64,000 nt of DNA from Rachycentron canadum (lineage: Eukaryota > Chordata > Actinopteri > Carangiformes > Rachycentridae): NCBI GenBank assembly GCA_038496675.1, contig CM076649.1, forward strand, positions 15,743,019 to 15,807,018, read 5' to 3'. The notes under the pieces were generated by a model. It saw only the letters and a program-made list of their open reading frames with translations. It did not search any database and was not told the DNA's origin. The translations under genes were made by a program, and so were the position numbers. This document shows positions 1-13,378 of this stretch, in pieces; position 1 is the stretch's first letter; every line of letters begins with the position of its first letter.

Positions 1-3000
1 ATTTGAAATACATTTAAGGAAATTTAATGTAGGTGAGTTGACATAGTGAGTCATATGATACGATTTTTGATTCCTGGTCCATGTGTCGCGTTTGGAAGAT
101 CTCTCTGCTTCAGTGTTTTTTACTTAAAGGGCTGAAGTTTGCCTCTACAAGACAAATGTGTGCAAAGGGAACTACTGAATAATTGAATGAAACTTTGCAA
201 TGGTTTTTGTTCCAGTGTAAAACCACATAGGTGCTAATACAAGTAGCAAAAAACAAAGGTGCAAAGCAAATTAATGAGAATAAAAGACACAAGGTAAACA
301 TAGTAAAAGTTGCTAGGCTCAGGATTTAACTATAACAGCTGCTTCTTTGATTGGTGGTGGCTCAGGTGGGAGAGTGGGTCGTCCACTCATTATACAGTCA
401 GTGTGTTCATCCCTGGCTCCTCCTGTCAGTAGATCAAAGTGTCCTTTGACAAGATACTGAGCAACAATTTGCCCTGATATGGATGTGATGTATGAATGTG
501 TGTGTGAATATATTGTATGTGGATTTCAAAGGGCTTTGAATGGTCAATCACAGTACAAAAATATTTAAGTGCTGTCCATTTGCCAATGTTCATAGCATTT
601 CCATGGCAACTGTTACTGATGAGCATTGAATTACAACTATTGCAGATATGAAGCTGGTATGTAAGAAAGCAAATCTCAGCTTTGTAAATGTCTTTTTTAT
701 TCTTGTCATTGGCTGATGACCTCAACTATGTAAATCCCAGTGTAATAAGGTTCCAGTCTTTGTGACCCCCTATATAGTTATAGTAAATATATTGTTTGTT
801 TTTTCTAATGGGAATTCAAATTAATTTTAATATGAACCATTCTGGACCTTCAGCAAAGCTTCTAGGCTCACCAAAGCCCAGTTCAGCCCTGGCCCATAGT
901 ATCAGTTTCATGATAAATTCTGTCCGCTCCCTTTGTCAAGGCGTCAGGAGCTGTTCTTCTAACAGCACGTCTGTTGTACTGGATTCAAATTTTCTGTTGG
1001 CTGCACATCTGATTATCTAAGTTTGCACCTGGCATGTGCACAGCGGCATTGTTGTGAAAAGCCCCTGGTAACTGCCCAATGTCGCACTTGGCCCATTTCT
1101 TTCAAGGTCATGGCTTTCACATCCCTCTTCCTCTTTTTACTTTCTCCGAAGTCCTTTCCTGTGGACACTTTCTTCAGATTGGTGTGCATTGTTCCATCAT
1201 GTGCCCATTAAATTCTGTGCTGAGGTAAAGGGTTCTGCTTTTATCGTAAATCAGCTAATGTTAGCTTGATTTACATGCATTCACAGTTGTTAATGTTTGT
1301 GCCAGCTGATTTTCAGTTGATGGATGTGAATGAGATGCAATTAGTGCTTGAACTCTTAAAGTTTTAAAAAGCATATGTTGTGAGTCTATAAATTAAGGTG
1401 CCTATTGAAAAGGGTTTCAGAGCAGAGGCATGGGTAGGAGTTGCCCCAAAGTTGGAAGGCCCACCCTATTCTTCCTCTGTGATTAAAAAATGTGAATGTG
1501 TATGTACACAACACATATATGTGTTTAAGTGTAACTGTAGCTATTTTCTACTTGTTCGTCATGGCCTATTTTTCTCCTATGTTCCAAGAGGCAGGATTAG
1601 AGAGATTAGTGCTGGGCTTTCTGACTCTGTTCCCTTGCACAACCAGCCACTGTCCAACTTAACGTACAGTACACAAGCACACACGTGTGTACGCAAAAAA
1701 CACTGCCCAACATGCAGGAATAAACTGATGAATTGTTCACGTGATTTTAGTAATAATACATCTGTACTCATCTGTGTTGTGGTTATACTAGTGGTTTAAA
1801 GTTGGACTTGCATTTCGACAGCAGTGAGTGACTGGTTTAATCAGATGTTATTCTGCCTGCTATGATAATCTGTGTCAAAAAGGGCTGGGAGGGTGCAAGA
1901 TGAGGATTATAGTTTCCAGTCTGGCTGCAGCACGAGCTCTCAGCAATCCCTCTCACGTTACCTCTTTTCTCCCCACCTTATTTTTATAACACCACTCTGT
2001 TTCCATTTACATCTTCACCTTCTATTCTTTTAGTTGCTTTAAGTCTTTAAAATTATTATTGATGCAACTGGCCACCAAAAAATATTACTTTATGAAGCAC
2101 TGAAAACTAACTAACTTATTCAGTTATAATTGTGTTGCTGTGCCACTTTAGTTTATGGTGTGGGTGCAGAAAACTGTTACCCATGCATTTGTCTATTTGT
2201 CTATAAGTTAATAGACTAAGTTAATGTCATGTCATGTGCTTTTGTATCCTGAGATCATGTACGACTGATTGAAGCATTAAAGCCAAGGGCAAATGTTTTC
2301 ATATGTATTTTTTTTATTTGCTCCCACGTTCACCACCAGGGTTTACTAAAATTGTCAAACATGCCCTGGGAAGACATTTAAGCCACACATTAAATTAATG
2401 AAATATTTAAATGTAATTAAACAAATCCACTTGTGCCTTAATGATGGGGCAGTGATATTATAAGCTTATTATCAGTCTGTCCTTCCTGTATTTGGCAGCT
2501 GGAACTGTGTTGATTTAAGCTTTGTATATGTGGTTAACATTTTTTTAATTTGTAAATAATAATAGTTTGGTGTTCGTCTGTAAAATATCCTGCTCTGCTG
2601 TCAGTTGTCCATATTTGTAATTTGTCGTATCCTGCAAACACGGTCCCTTTTTTGAGAACCCATCTGGGAAAACCTGGGTTAATTTGATCAATTGATATTC
2701 ACCTTGGAGTGACAGCTCAGTGTGATTGCAGTTGTCAGGATTAGTAAAGACAGATAATGGAAAGATATTTTGGTTATGTTAAACTTGCTGCATTGTGCAG
2801 GGCTTCAGTGTAGTTAGTAAGTAATTTTGTTTATATTTGACTAGCCTCTTGGTGTGTTTTGCTCTGCATGCCAGTTTCTGTGTTCCTATTCTCGTTCAGT
2901 TGTTTCTTTCCCTACACCTCACTTTAAATGAGGAAATAGTGCTGCTTGTTCTGTCGGTTGTTAAAGTCCTGTTGTCACATAGACAGAAAAACAGCTGAGT

Positions 3001-3130
3001 TCAGCTTCACCCTCACTCCTTGTTTTTTTCTTCTTCCCTCTTGCTCCCCCTTCCCCCAGACTCCCCCCTCCCATCACTGTCTTTGTTTGCTTGCTTCTTT
3101 CCCTTGAGGGGTTACCACCCAACAACCTGC
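1..3130. other. Upstream non-coding region (no gene recognised)
   Basis: I see no exon with recognisable protein similarity in this stretch. The open frames present are short, lack splice-consistent continuation and use unremarkable composition. The last ~130 bases (about 3000-3085) are strongly pyrimidine-rich, consistent with DNA just upstream of a promoter. The block at about 780-1210 is less AT-rich than its surroundings and could be a conserved non-coding element, but that cannot be judged from one sequence. Confidence 0.6.
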
Positions 3131-3139
3131 TTCAGATGC

Positions 3140-3175
3140 TCCTGATTGGTAGATTGCTTGACATGGGGCGGGACG
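3140..3175 (+). promoter_or_regulatory. Candidate ip6k2 core promoter elements (inverted CCAAT box and GC box)
   Basis: An inverted CCAAT box (ATTGG at 3145-3149) lies about 16 bases before a GC box (GGGGCGGG at 3165-3172), roughly 530 bases upstream of the ip6k2 start codon. A pyrimidine-rich stretch ending in AG near 3465 could be the acceptor of a 5'UTR exon that carries the start codon, which would place the transcription start between about 3180 and 3400. The motifs are directly visible; promoter function is inference. Confidence 0.35.
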
Positions 3176-3695
3176 AATGTCAGGCTTGTGAGAGCTTTAC
3201 CAGTCATCAGCCAGCTCTCAGCTGTTAGAGAGCATTCAGTCTGCAGCGGAGGCACTAGCAGGATCTATTTGTCTGTCTTATCCACAGCTGCAGCACTACT
3301 CCAAACCTCAGCGTTTAAAGGACATAAAAGGGCTTTCTGTTTCTACTCAGCTACAAGAAGTGTCAGACAAGGAGTTGAAAAGGAATTAAGCATCCACAAG
3401 CATCCTAGGTTTTTATTCTGTTTCTCTTGTATTTCCTCCTTCCTGTCCTTTGTTTTCAACCAGCAGAATCCCTGACAGCACAGACGAAGCAGATTCATAA
3501 CACCAACGGTTTGTGAAGACATCGTTGAGAACAACTTGCAAAATCCTGCAATATTAATGCAAAATACCAGGACTAGTCCTCTGTGGATCTGCAGTGTGAG
3601 AGAGCGTGACCCTGCCAGATAGGGCCCCCACCGCATTGTGTGTGCGTGCGTGAGGAGGCTAATGCCCGCGGTAGTGTGGTCAGGGCCAGAGGAGG

Positions 3696-6600
3696 ATGAG
3701 TCCGGCTGTAGAGGCTCGGGCCCAGGAGGCCATGACTGCAGAGCAAAAGCAAAAACAGCAGCAGCACCAACTACAGCATCAGCTGCAGCACCAGCAGTGC
3801 TACATGGAAAAGGGGGTGATGCTTGAGCCCTTTGTGCACCAGGTGGGGGGGCATTCCTGTGTCCTGCGCTTCGGGGAGCAGACCATCTGCAAGCCCCTCA
3901 TTCCCCGCGAGCATCAGTTCTACAAGAGTCTGCCTGCTGCAATGAGGAAGTTCACCCCCCAATATAGAGGTAATGAAAACCAGCCTTCTCTAGCCAGTGT
4001 AGTAGCTGTCGTGTTGTGTTGTGCATCTGTCTCTCTGTATTTCTCTGCTGTTGGTGCATATGTGCAAGTCAGTGAGAGTAGATGTTGCAAACATGCTCTA
4101 TATTTATGTTGTGTGTAAAATGTAAATAGAGAATTTTTGGTGATCAGAGCTCCCCACTCCTGGTCAAGTGTTGTTTACATGATCCTGCCATGTAGCACGT
4201 ACCAAACTGTTCCACAGGAGGGTGCTACAAACAGGACACCATAACCACTGTCCTGTTTGTAGGAGGTTGTCTGAACAGAGGTAAGTCAGGTGAGCCAGTG
4301 TGAGCATCCAGAAATCCAAAGAGCAGCTGGGTTCAGCTTCTTTGACTGCAGCACATACTCTTTAAATGTTATCATGGGCCAGTTCAGCTGTTTCCTTTGT
4401 GTCCCCATCAGAGAAGTGTAAGGTGATACAAAGCATTCACCTTCCTCTGATTGTCCTAAAAGCCTTATTTCAGTTCACCTCTAACATACTGAGGCACAAA
4501 AAATGTTTTATTTTCCATGTCGGCATTTTCACCTCTAGCATTATTTTCTTGAAGTTCCTCACTCCTCTTCCTGCTCTGATTCACTTTATCATAGCTTCTC
4601 CTTAAGCAATGTTATGGGACAGCATGAAGAAGGTTGGGGTGTGGATGTAAACGATACAAACCAGTAGGGAAATAGTAAAAATATATTGTAAATGTGCTGC
4701 TGAAGTGATTTTGTTGATCTGGACCTTTGCCGTTATACTGACTAACATTAATATTTCAGCTGAAGCTAGTCATATGTGAGCATCATATCTACACCAAACA
4801 TCTTTCTTTTTGTCCGTATAGCCTTGATGTGAATGATGCTCTGTGGTTTCTGTATGATATTTAGATCATCCATAATTTTGTGTGAGGTAAAATTGTTGGT
4901 GTTAAATAAACAGAATTCTGACTGAAGTTTTGTTTGCTTGTGCCATTTGTGTTTGGTTATTATTTATCCCTCCCTTGCTGTATATTTTTCAGCATTGGAC
5001 CTGCTGAAGAGAACATACTTCGTTTCTGTGGTTATTTCCAACTCTATGACCAACTCTTCTTTTTCTTGCTTTGGTCTTTCAATCTGTCATTATTTTTCTG
5101 TGTTACCTTTGAGAACTCATTTTGTCCTGGTTTTTGGATCAAATGTCTCAAAGAGATGTGAGCATAGATACAAAGAACTGTCTATGTTTAATGTACTGCC
5201 AAAAACAGCAATACAGAATGTTTATCGAATGTATTATACTGATATTTTTAAGGGACATATTCTCTTCACTGTTTCATAACACAGATGTGTAACAGACATC
5301 TTTCTGTCCCCCTGTCTGTCCCCGTCTCAGGTGTGGTTTCAGTGAGCTTTGAGGAGGATGAAGAAGGAAACCTTTGCCTCATTGCCTACCCACTCCACAG
5401 CGATCCGGCAGCAGATCTGGAGAACAAGGACCCCTCAGCCGACTGTGAGCCCAAGAGTAAGATTCTCAAGTGGGGCAAGATGGTGGCCTCCTCACTACTT
5501 GTGGACACAGAAAATTACAGCAAAGATGGCCGAAGCCGCCACTCCCGCAAAGATAAGGACAAAAGGTGAGATCAGTTGAAATGTAACAACACAGACAACA
5601 GCACATTCGCAGACATGTCCCTCATAGATGGTATCTACAGTGTTTCACTTCCACACCGATATTAAACTGAAGATGATGTTTTGATCACTACAGAACTGTT
5701 ACACAAGCGTGATATATTTAAAGCAATCTTAAAGCAAGCAAAGTTTTTTATGAATTGTAAAGCTATACAGCTGAAGGCACACATTAATGGACTGATAACA
5801 CACACTTTGTCTTACACATATAGCCTAAGGAAAAACAGTCTCGGCCTAAATACAGCGATTGAATTTTGTCCTAGGCAGTCAGAGGGAGGGTCATAGCATC
5901 AGGTCTACATAAGTGAAATAGATGCATCATGTCCATGCATATATACAAACTCAAAACTTATAATAACTAAGAATAATGGTGAATGAAGAGAAACTTTTCC
6001 ACTGGGCACACAAACAGTAACTGATTCCGTTTTCCTTTACAGGAAAACCCCAAGACACTGTGACCATGAAACGTGTGTGTGTGTGTGTTCGTGTCTGTGA
6101 GTGTTTGGGCGTAGGTGTGTGTGTGCCTGGTATGGTGTTTTAATGAGAGTCGATCATATGCTATAATAATACATACTAATTATGATTATAACTATGGTAT
6201 TCATATATGGGTGGTTGAAGAAGAGCCACACTCGAATGCCAGATGAGCAGGTCAGGGGACCCCAGGCCACCTGATTTGTATCTTAAACTAACAAGGCCCT
6301 CTTTTCCTCTGCTGTCCAGTCTTCACAAGCTGCAGGAGGATGTGGAGTTGGAGTGGCTGCAGCAGGCTGAGGTGCTCTACTATAGACTGGAGCGCAGTCA
6401 CAGTAATGCTGTCCCGCAGCTCAAACACAACCCTTGGAGTCTCAAGTGTCACCAGCAGCACCTGCAGAGGATGAAGGAAAACGCCAAACACCGCAACCAG
6501 TACAGTATCCTTCCACTGACTGACAGATACTATGTTGAGGTTTTTTTTTTTTGTTTTTTTTTTTACAATTCTGTATTTTGATAACATTCAATATCACAGT

Positions 6601-8523
6601 GGAAAGAGAGCAGATTAATTGTTTACCAGGTTACATGACTTGGCCAACAATTCCACCAAGACACCTCAACACTTGCCTATTTACATGTGGTTATTAGTGG
6701 CTCTAGCTTGTATCTGAGGTCTGTCATTTAATGCATTGGATAGGTATCGGTTTCTTTGTCCTGTGGAGTCGCTTTTCTAAATCAGTTACTTGATATTACT
6801 CTGACTTGCGTGCATATATCGGTATGATAATTGCATGTATGTAAATTCAGTGAAATGTGTGAGGAGAAAAGCTAAGATCAATCTGGTCTTTTTTAATTTT
6901 TTAAGTTATTTGCTAATTAGTGTAGAAGAAAGCCATGTTTTTTTGACACTGAGCTCCTTGACTCAGCTTCACAGAATTCATCCTACTAGAGAACCTGACA
7001 TGGCGGCACACAGTGCCATGTGTATTGGACCTGAAGATGGGCACACGACAACATGGAGATGATGCCACAGAGGAGAAAAAGGCAGTGCAGATCCGCAAGT
7101 GCCAGCAGAGCACATCAGCCTCAATAGGAGTCCGTCTCTGTGGCATGCAGGTGGGGTTCAAGCCAAGTCTGGCCTCTGTGTTAATGGACTAGTTTGACAT
7201 TTTTTGGAAATATTTTTAATTTGCTTTCAGACAAACTGTTAGATGAGGACATCCACATCACTCTCAATTGAATTTAAGCTTACAACCAACTACCAGTTAG
7301 CTTATCATAGCACAAGCACCAGAAACACGGAAAAAGGTAATACGGCTCTGTCATATAGTGAAAAAAATTACAGGCATCTCTAAACTTCACTAATCAACGT
7401 GTTATGTCGTGTTTGTTCAATCTTTAAGGGTGGTGGTTTTTTTTTGAAAGTTTGGGACATTTTTTGGTAACCTGTCCACCATATGCCACCCAGCAAGAAA
7501 GATCTGAAATTGAAATTTGGTAGTTAAATCATCAAGAACCTGTAAAGTTGACCCACCATGCTGACTAATAGAAGAACATAATAGATCTCTTATCACCATC
7601 TTTTATCCAACATTTTTGAATATTTATCACATTTTCCTTCGCTGCAACCATTATTTAAGTAGAAAGTAGAAAAATTAGTAGACAAGGAACAAAATATGTT
7701 AAACTGTAGCCAATAGGTGAAACAAAGCAAATTTTAAGAAGTCCTTTCAATATAATGAAATAATCTGTTCATGTTTGTTGTGTTTTAGAGGCTGTCTTTA
7801 TTCCTGGATTATTTTTTCTAACCTCTTCATATCTTGCCATCCTTTCAGGTTTACCAGTCTGACACAGGCCAACTGATGTTCATGAACAAGTATCACGGTC
7901 GTAAGCTGACCCTGCCAGGCTTCAAAGAGGCTTTGTTCCAGTTCTTCCACAGCGGACAGCATCTACGGCATGAACTCCTCTCTCCAGTGCTGCGCAGACT
8001 CAGAGACATGCAAGCCGCCCTGGAAGCCTGTGAATCGTACCGCTTCTACTCCAGCTCCCTGCTCATCATCTACGATGGCGCACCCCACCGTAAACACACA
8101 CGCCGACGTACTGAGGATGCACTGTCTGAGGAGGAAGAGGATGAGGAAGAGGAAGAGAATGAGGAGGTGGAGGCTGAACCAGAAATGGAGGAGGAGGAAG
8201 AGGTGGGTGAGGTAGCAGGTGCACTTGGTTTCCCTCACAGCCCCTCTACGTCTAGTGACGTCAGCAGCAGTTGCTCCAGTAGCAGTGGCGGCAGCAGCAG
8301 TAGCAGCAGCAGCGGGAGCTCAGGTGTCAGCCAGACTCACCTGCCCCACTCAGACCCCCACAGCCCCATGGTGGATGTGAGGATGATAGACTTTGCCCAC
8401 ACCACCTGCAGATATTACCGGGAGGACAGTGTGGTGCATGAGGGCCAGGACAGCGGCTACATCTTCGGTCTCCAGAACCTGATCACCATCATTTCTGAGC
8501 TGGAGAACCACAGCAAAGACTGA
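3696..8523 (+). CDS. ip6k2: Inositol hexakisphosphate kinase 2
   Basis: This kinase uses ATP to convert InsP6 to the inositol pyrophosphate 5-InsP7, a soluble cytosolic and nuclear messenger. Coding exons are 3696-3969, 5331-5565, 6320-6504, 6975-7150 and 7849-8523. Together they encode 514 aa, and phases agree at every junction. The start MSPAV and the following LLEP-type block (LEPFVHQVGGHSCVLRF) match vertebrate IP6K2 better than IP6K1. The inositol-binding motif PxxxDxKxG is at residues 246-254 (PCVLDLKMG). The SSLLIIYDG block follows at the end of the catalytic core, and the metal-binding IDFAH motif sits near residue 471. Human IP6K2 is about 426 aa. The extra length comes from a Gln/His-rich N-terminus (residues 17-34) and a long Glu-rich then Ser-rich loop (about 383-451) before IDFAH. 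The family call is very secure. The paralogue call (2 rather than 1) is strong, and I cannot assign a teleost a/b copy. Confidence 0.95.
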
Positions 8524-8670
8524 AGACTGACATTACACACACACATTCAGACACAGAGGCACAATAACACACTATCTGAACTGTGGAGGAAATGAGGAGG
8601 CCTGGACTACTACCCATTGTCATCATGCTATTGTAACCCACTTCAATCTTAGGAGAAAGGGTCGGCAGCA

Positions 8671-8676
8671 AATAAA
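8671..8676 (+). terminator. Polyadenylation signal AATAAA of ip6k2
   Basis: A canonical AATAAA lies 148 bases after the ip6k2 stop codon, with GT-rich sequence about 30 bases downstream. It would give a short 3'UTR. A longer alternative 3' end is possible, since further AATAAA-like hexamers occur near 9000. Confidence 0.55.
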
Positions 8677-8699
8677 AGCAGTTTGAGACACTAGAAATG

Positions 8700-11600
8700 T
8701 TTTTGCTTGTGTCCAATTCCAAAGAAAGTGTCTGTATTTTGCACAAACATGCACTTGAACACATTCTGCTGAACGAGTGTGTGTTTAGACAGAGACAGGG
8801 CTATCAGAGAGAGCAGGAGTTGTATGAGGACAGAGTCGATGGGAAGAAAGGTAGTGAGATCATGCCCTCCATTCTTCTCTTTTCCCTTCTCATTCTGCCA
8901 TCCTTCTTTCCATGCTCATCCTCACTCAGAGAATATATTCATATAGGTATCGGAGACAGATGATATAGTTATTTATTTATTTGACATGTTTCATAAAATA
9001 AACTAAAAGTTCAAAAAAGAATGTGAATGGAGAGTACTACATTCCATATTATTAATGTTACAATAATGATATTAATTAATATTGTTATTTGACATATTTG
9101 GATACCTCTATCTTGTATATCTGTGATGTCCACAATTTGTTGGAGGAGAAAATTAAAGGCTTTGGTTTGTTCTAACATCTGTGTCTTCTTTTATATTTGG
9201 TGGTGCTCGTGGAGAAACTCATTAGCTTTTAACTGGTTCAAAGAAAGAAACCACAGATTTCCTGTTTACATAAGATTTAAATGTCTGTAATAAAATGGCA
9301 TGTAAATATCCAGGATAAGAGGTCACCTTCTGGATGTATACATGTATGGTGTTCTCTTCTGCAGCACCAGGCACTACAAGCACATGATGAAAGACTAATA
9401 CATTTTTACATATAACTCTGGAAAGTATGATAAGGATTGCAACTCAATACGAGGCCCACTCCCACCACCTGCTGTGCTGAAAAATAACTGGAGCACATGC
9501 CAAGCCTGAGGCCTGCTGTAGATACATCCTGCACAACTAGTGGAGCCAAGACACAAGATTCCCCAACTATACTGTCTGCAGATTTGTTCCCCTCCGTCCG
9601 CAAGAATTGTAGTAGTGACGTTAAAATAGAGACGGTGGGTTTTGTTCTGGTAGGAGAGGGATGACGGCACCCTTGGCTGCCTCATCCAGTCGTGGTCATC
9701 TCCAACCAGTCTGAGGCAGACAGGGAGGAGGCGGAGGCATGCTGTGAGCATCACAGGCTGTGTAGCACGAGGAGCAGCAGCAGTCTTCTTGAGGAAGCTA
9801 TTAACCAGACAGGCTTGTGTCAACAGAGCACACAGGCCATTACCACTTGGGTGTGTCCCAGTGGAATGTACTGACTACCACTGGCATAGACATGACTGAT
9901 GACACACAACTGATGGCAAACTTATCAATCTGATATGTAAACCACGATTAAATTTCCACGTAATTTTGATGTGTGATATTTCAATTCTAATGAGTGCTGT
10001 ACTCCCACACACCAACACACCCCATTATTTTGTTAAATTTAGACCTACATATCATTCCAATGGCAGAAAAGCACAAAGGTTGTTTTGTTCAGAATCTTTG
10101 TCACATATTTGTTAGTGCACCATATTGTGAAAGCTGTTTCAGTTAATGCTGAAAATAGTGACCTCCCACATATCACCATCTGTCACATGCAGGGTTTTGG
10201 ACATGTGTCTCATGAGGTCTGAGACACAGCCATCCTCCCTTTAACCAGGAGCTGTGTTTAAATGAACTGAAAGAAATCAAACACTGGAAATTTGTAATTA
10301 TTGTACATCTTGTGAAGATTGTATGTATGAAACAAAATTATCTTTGCATATAAATTATCCCATGTTTTAAATTAGATTTTCTATGCCTTGAGTATTGAAA
10401 ATAATTGAGTTAAACATTTTATTTTAGGTTATTTTTACTTACCTTATTTTTAATCTCATGCTTCACTGTAATACACAACACTTCTCTTAAACATGTTCTT
10501 AGTTTAATAGTTTGATGTTTTTGCACACAGGGATTGAGAGATTGATAGATGAGAGGACAGAAAGATGGAGAAGATAAGCTCTTCCATCTCCACTCTACTG
10601 GGAAACGGGTGGGGGTTGGTGGGCTTTCAACCATCAAAATAATCCCATTCTGTCATCATATTGGGTGCATGCATATGTACGTTAAACCACATGCATACTG
10701 TGGATTCGCTGTTAAGCTATACCTTAGTCCATGCATCCCCATACATGTGCATCCTCGCAGCCCACCTTCACATGCTTTGTGAAGGTTGTCACTGCAACTG
10801 CAGTGGTTGCATAACAGCAGTTAAAATCACTATGGCAACAACTGCCTTAGCTGGGAATGAAATAGTGTCATAGCTTTTTGGGCCACTACATCCACACCGC
10901 AGTTATTCAAAATATTAATGCATTCTTACACTACTGAGTTCATTCATCAAAGCTGTTCCACCATCCAACATTAGTGAGTCGCGGTGCACTATACATGCTG
11001 ACACAAGGGTGTAGCGGAGCACATGTCCATTCAGAGCACCTAGTTGTTGAATGAGTGTTACCACGGACACAACAATCCCATTAACTGGCTTTAAAAAAAA
11101 GCTGAGTCCATACTGAAGGTCACTGGTGCAAAATTAACTTGTTTGGTCTCTGTCATTGACTCATCTCTCAGCAATCACATATTATCTATAACATAGTGAG
11201 GATTATCCAATAACTGTGAAGCACTGTGAAGGTATTTAAGTATTGACCTGTGCTTCTGTCATCTGGAGGACAAGCTGGACCAAATGTGCATTTCACTACC
11301 ACAGCTCCAGTTTCCTCTTGTCGTTTGATGTTTATAGGACTTGTCCTTGACTGTCTCTCAAATAGACATATGACATGACACACAAACATCACAAACAAAA
11401 CACAGCAGACCTTTCTATTTTCATATTTTAATATGATGGTGTTTGAATTTTGGCTGTGTCTGTCAGTTTGTGTTTATGTCTGTGTAACTGTGTGTTTCAT
11501 ACCCTGTGAATATCCTTGAATCTATTTTCCATTTTCTCAACCTGTGAATGTTTGCATGTAATTCTGATAGACCACATGCTTAATTCCCTCTTGCATAAAC

Positions 11601-12905
11601 TCTCCCACATCCTCTCACTTACAGACACGCACGGCAACACTCAGCCTGGAATATCACAGGTTTATTTTGGGGGGGTTCAGAAAGGAAATTAGTGAATGCA
11701 GCATATCTGCATGGCTTGCATGCTAACTGTCTGACAAGTCCTACATGTGATCTCCCACTGTGCCCTCTCACTGCCATCTGAGAATTGCTGCATTGTTCGT
11801 CACACAATTTACCCTACAAGCATGCAGTGGATGCTGCTGCTGCTGCCTCCGGCTGTGAAAAAAGAGTGGGGGTTGAGACCAGCCAGCAACACTGTGGCCA
11901 AGGTATACTGGTGCTATCCAGTTTTCTCTATTTATAGGGGAACCAATCAGTCATACCAAAATCTCTGCGTGCAGCATTCCATGTAAATACAAATAGCATT
12001 AAACCTTTTTAAAGGTCTTATTTCTGAAAATGAAGCTGCACTTGTGATAAATTCTACCTCTAAATCTTGTTTGTAAGGATTTAATTTGGCCAGACATCAC
12101 ATATGCCTCCAGTTTTTACAGCAGAAATGTAGTAAAAAATTAATTGTATAAATAATTAGTAATAATAAAAATAAGAGTAGAAATGCCATATTGAGCAGAT
12201 ATTTATATTTAGTTGTCAAATCTTGTAGATTTGTAGCAGCATAAAGACAGAAACTGAGAGCTTAAATGAAGCATAAATTTTGATAGGTGCTAAATTGAGT
12301 TTACATGATGGTGAATAATGCAATGAAAAAAAGATGAAAGGCAGACTGAATGCAGAAAATACTTTTCTGCTCTCTTACGCTCTTAAAGATTATGCAGAAG
12401 AGGAAAAAAAAGAAAACTCTTGTTATTAAGATGATGATGGCTGAGGGGATTAATCTGCTGACCTGATTAAATCTGTATATGATTAAATAGGAATTCAGTC
12501 ACCAATGAAGTGCATGTGTGGATGACTGCACCTGCTCACGCAAATACTGTGAAGTTATTTTTCAGGTCAGTTTGGTGAGATTAGACAGCTGAACTTTAAT
12601 GAAATAATGGTGTAATGAAAAGACAAAGTTACAGCAGGACAGATAAAATCACCACACTCCTTCATGAGGGTATAAGTCAGTGACAGTTGCGTGATGTGAA
12701 TACTGGTATGATCCATACAATTGTGTAATTGTCTTTTATTACCTTATCTTAATTCCTCAGTTGTATTATAAGAAATCACTTTTCCTTCTTTGTCCATGTA
12801 CACACAGAACATGTTTATAGACACTTTAAAGGCACAATCACAAATTATAAATCTGAAATGAAACAGACACAGCAGTTCTTAACAGTTAAATCTAACGTCA
12901 GTACA
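8700..12905. other. Intergenic non-coding DNA after ip6k2
   Basis: No supported gene. The longest open frame (minus strand, 9395-9823, 142 codons) shows no recognisable domain and no splice-consistent extension. It overlaps other equally open frames in a locally GC-richer patch, so I treat it as chance. The remainder is AT-rich with scattered homopolymers. Confidence 0.6.
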
Positions 12906-12910
12906 CTAAC
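12906..12910. repeat. Left target-site duplication CTAAC of the solo LTR
   Basis: CTAAC here is repeated exactly at 13374-13378, directly abutting the opposite end of the LTR. Confidence 0.65.
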
Positions 12911-13373
12911 TGTCAGGGCTGACGTGAGCTGGGACTCAAAAGCATACCCGTACTCTGAAGTGATCAGAAGAACAGTCCTTTAATAAAGCCAAAGTCGGTA
13001 CACAGGAGATGAGGGAGCGCGGGCAAAGGCACAAAAATGACAGGCAAAAAGGCAAAATCCAAAAGAGCATTAACAGGTCTAAACACAAAAGAACAACACT
13101 AGAAAACGATTGGGACGAGTTGATACAGGGATAGTACAAAACAAACTTGCACAGAGGGTGGGAAACAGACTAAATACACTACAGGGAGGGAAGACAATAA
13201 AACACAGATGCAACACGTTAGGGCGTTGCAGGTAATCACACAGGTGAGAAACACATGAGGGCAAGAAGTAAAGGACCTGAAACAGACAAGAGAGATGAGT
13301 TTCAAAATAAAACAGGAAACATAAGACACTAGGGAATCAAAAAGTAACTTAACTAATAGAGTGAGGTGTGACA
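12911..13373 (-). mobile_element. Solo LTR of a retrotransposon with 5-bp target duplication
   Basis: A 463-base element starts with TGTCAGGGCTGACG and ends with GTGTGACA, so its termini are the classic TG...CA and form a short inverted TGTCA/TGACA pair. It is flanked on both sides by CTAAC (12906-12910 and 13374-13378), a 5-bp target-site duplication typical of LTR-element integrase. Read on the minus strand it has the texture of teleost Gypsy-type LTRs, T-rich with an ATTAAA-type signal about 60-80 bases before its end. There is no internal gag-pol and no second LTR, so it is best explained as a solo LTR left by recombination. The Gypsy assignment is from recalled resemblance, not a search. 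Confidence 0.7.
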
Positions 13374-13378
13374 CTAAC
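13374..13378. repeat. Right target-site duplication CTAAC of the solo LTR
   Basis: Exact copy of the five bases at 12906-12910, immediately after the terminal CA of the element. Confidence 0.65.

Noticed and set aside
1398..1799. Plus-strand open frame of 133 codons
   Set aside because: Composition and content look random, with no domain or splice continuation; the opposite strand is also open.
9395..9823. Minus-strand open frame of 142 codons, the longest in the 9-19 kb interval
   Set aside because: No recognisable domain, no flanking splice-consistent exons, and several overlapping frames are also open in the same GC-richer patch.
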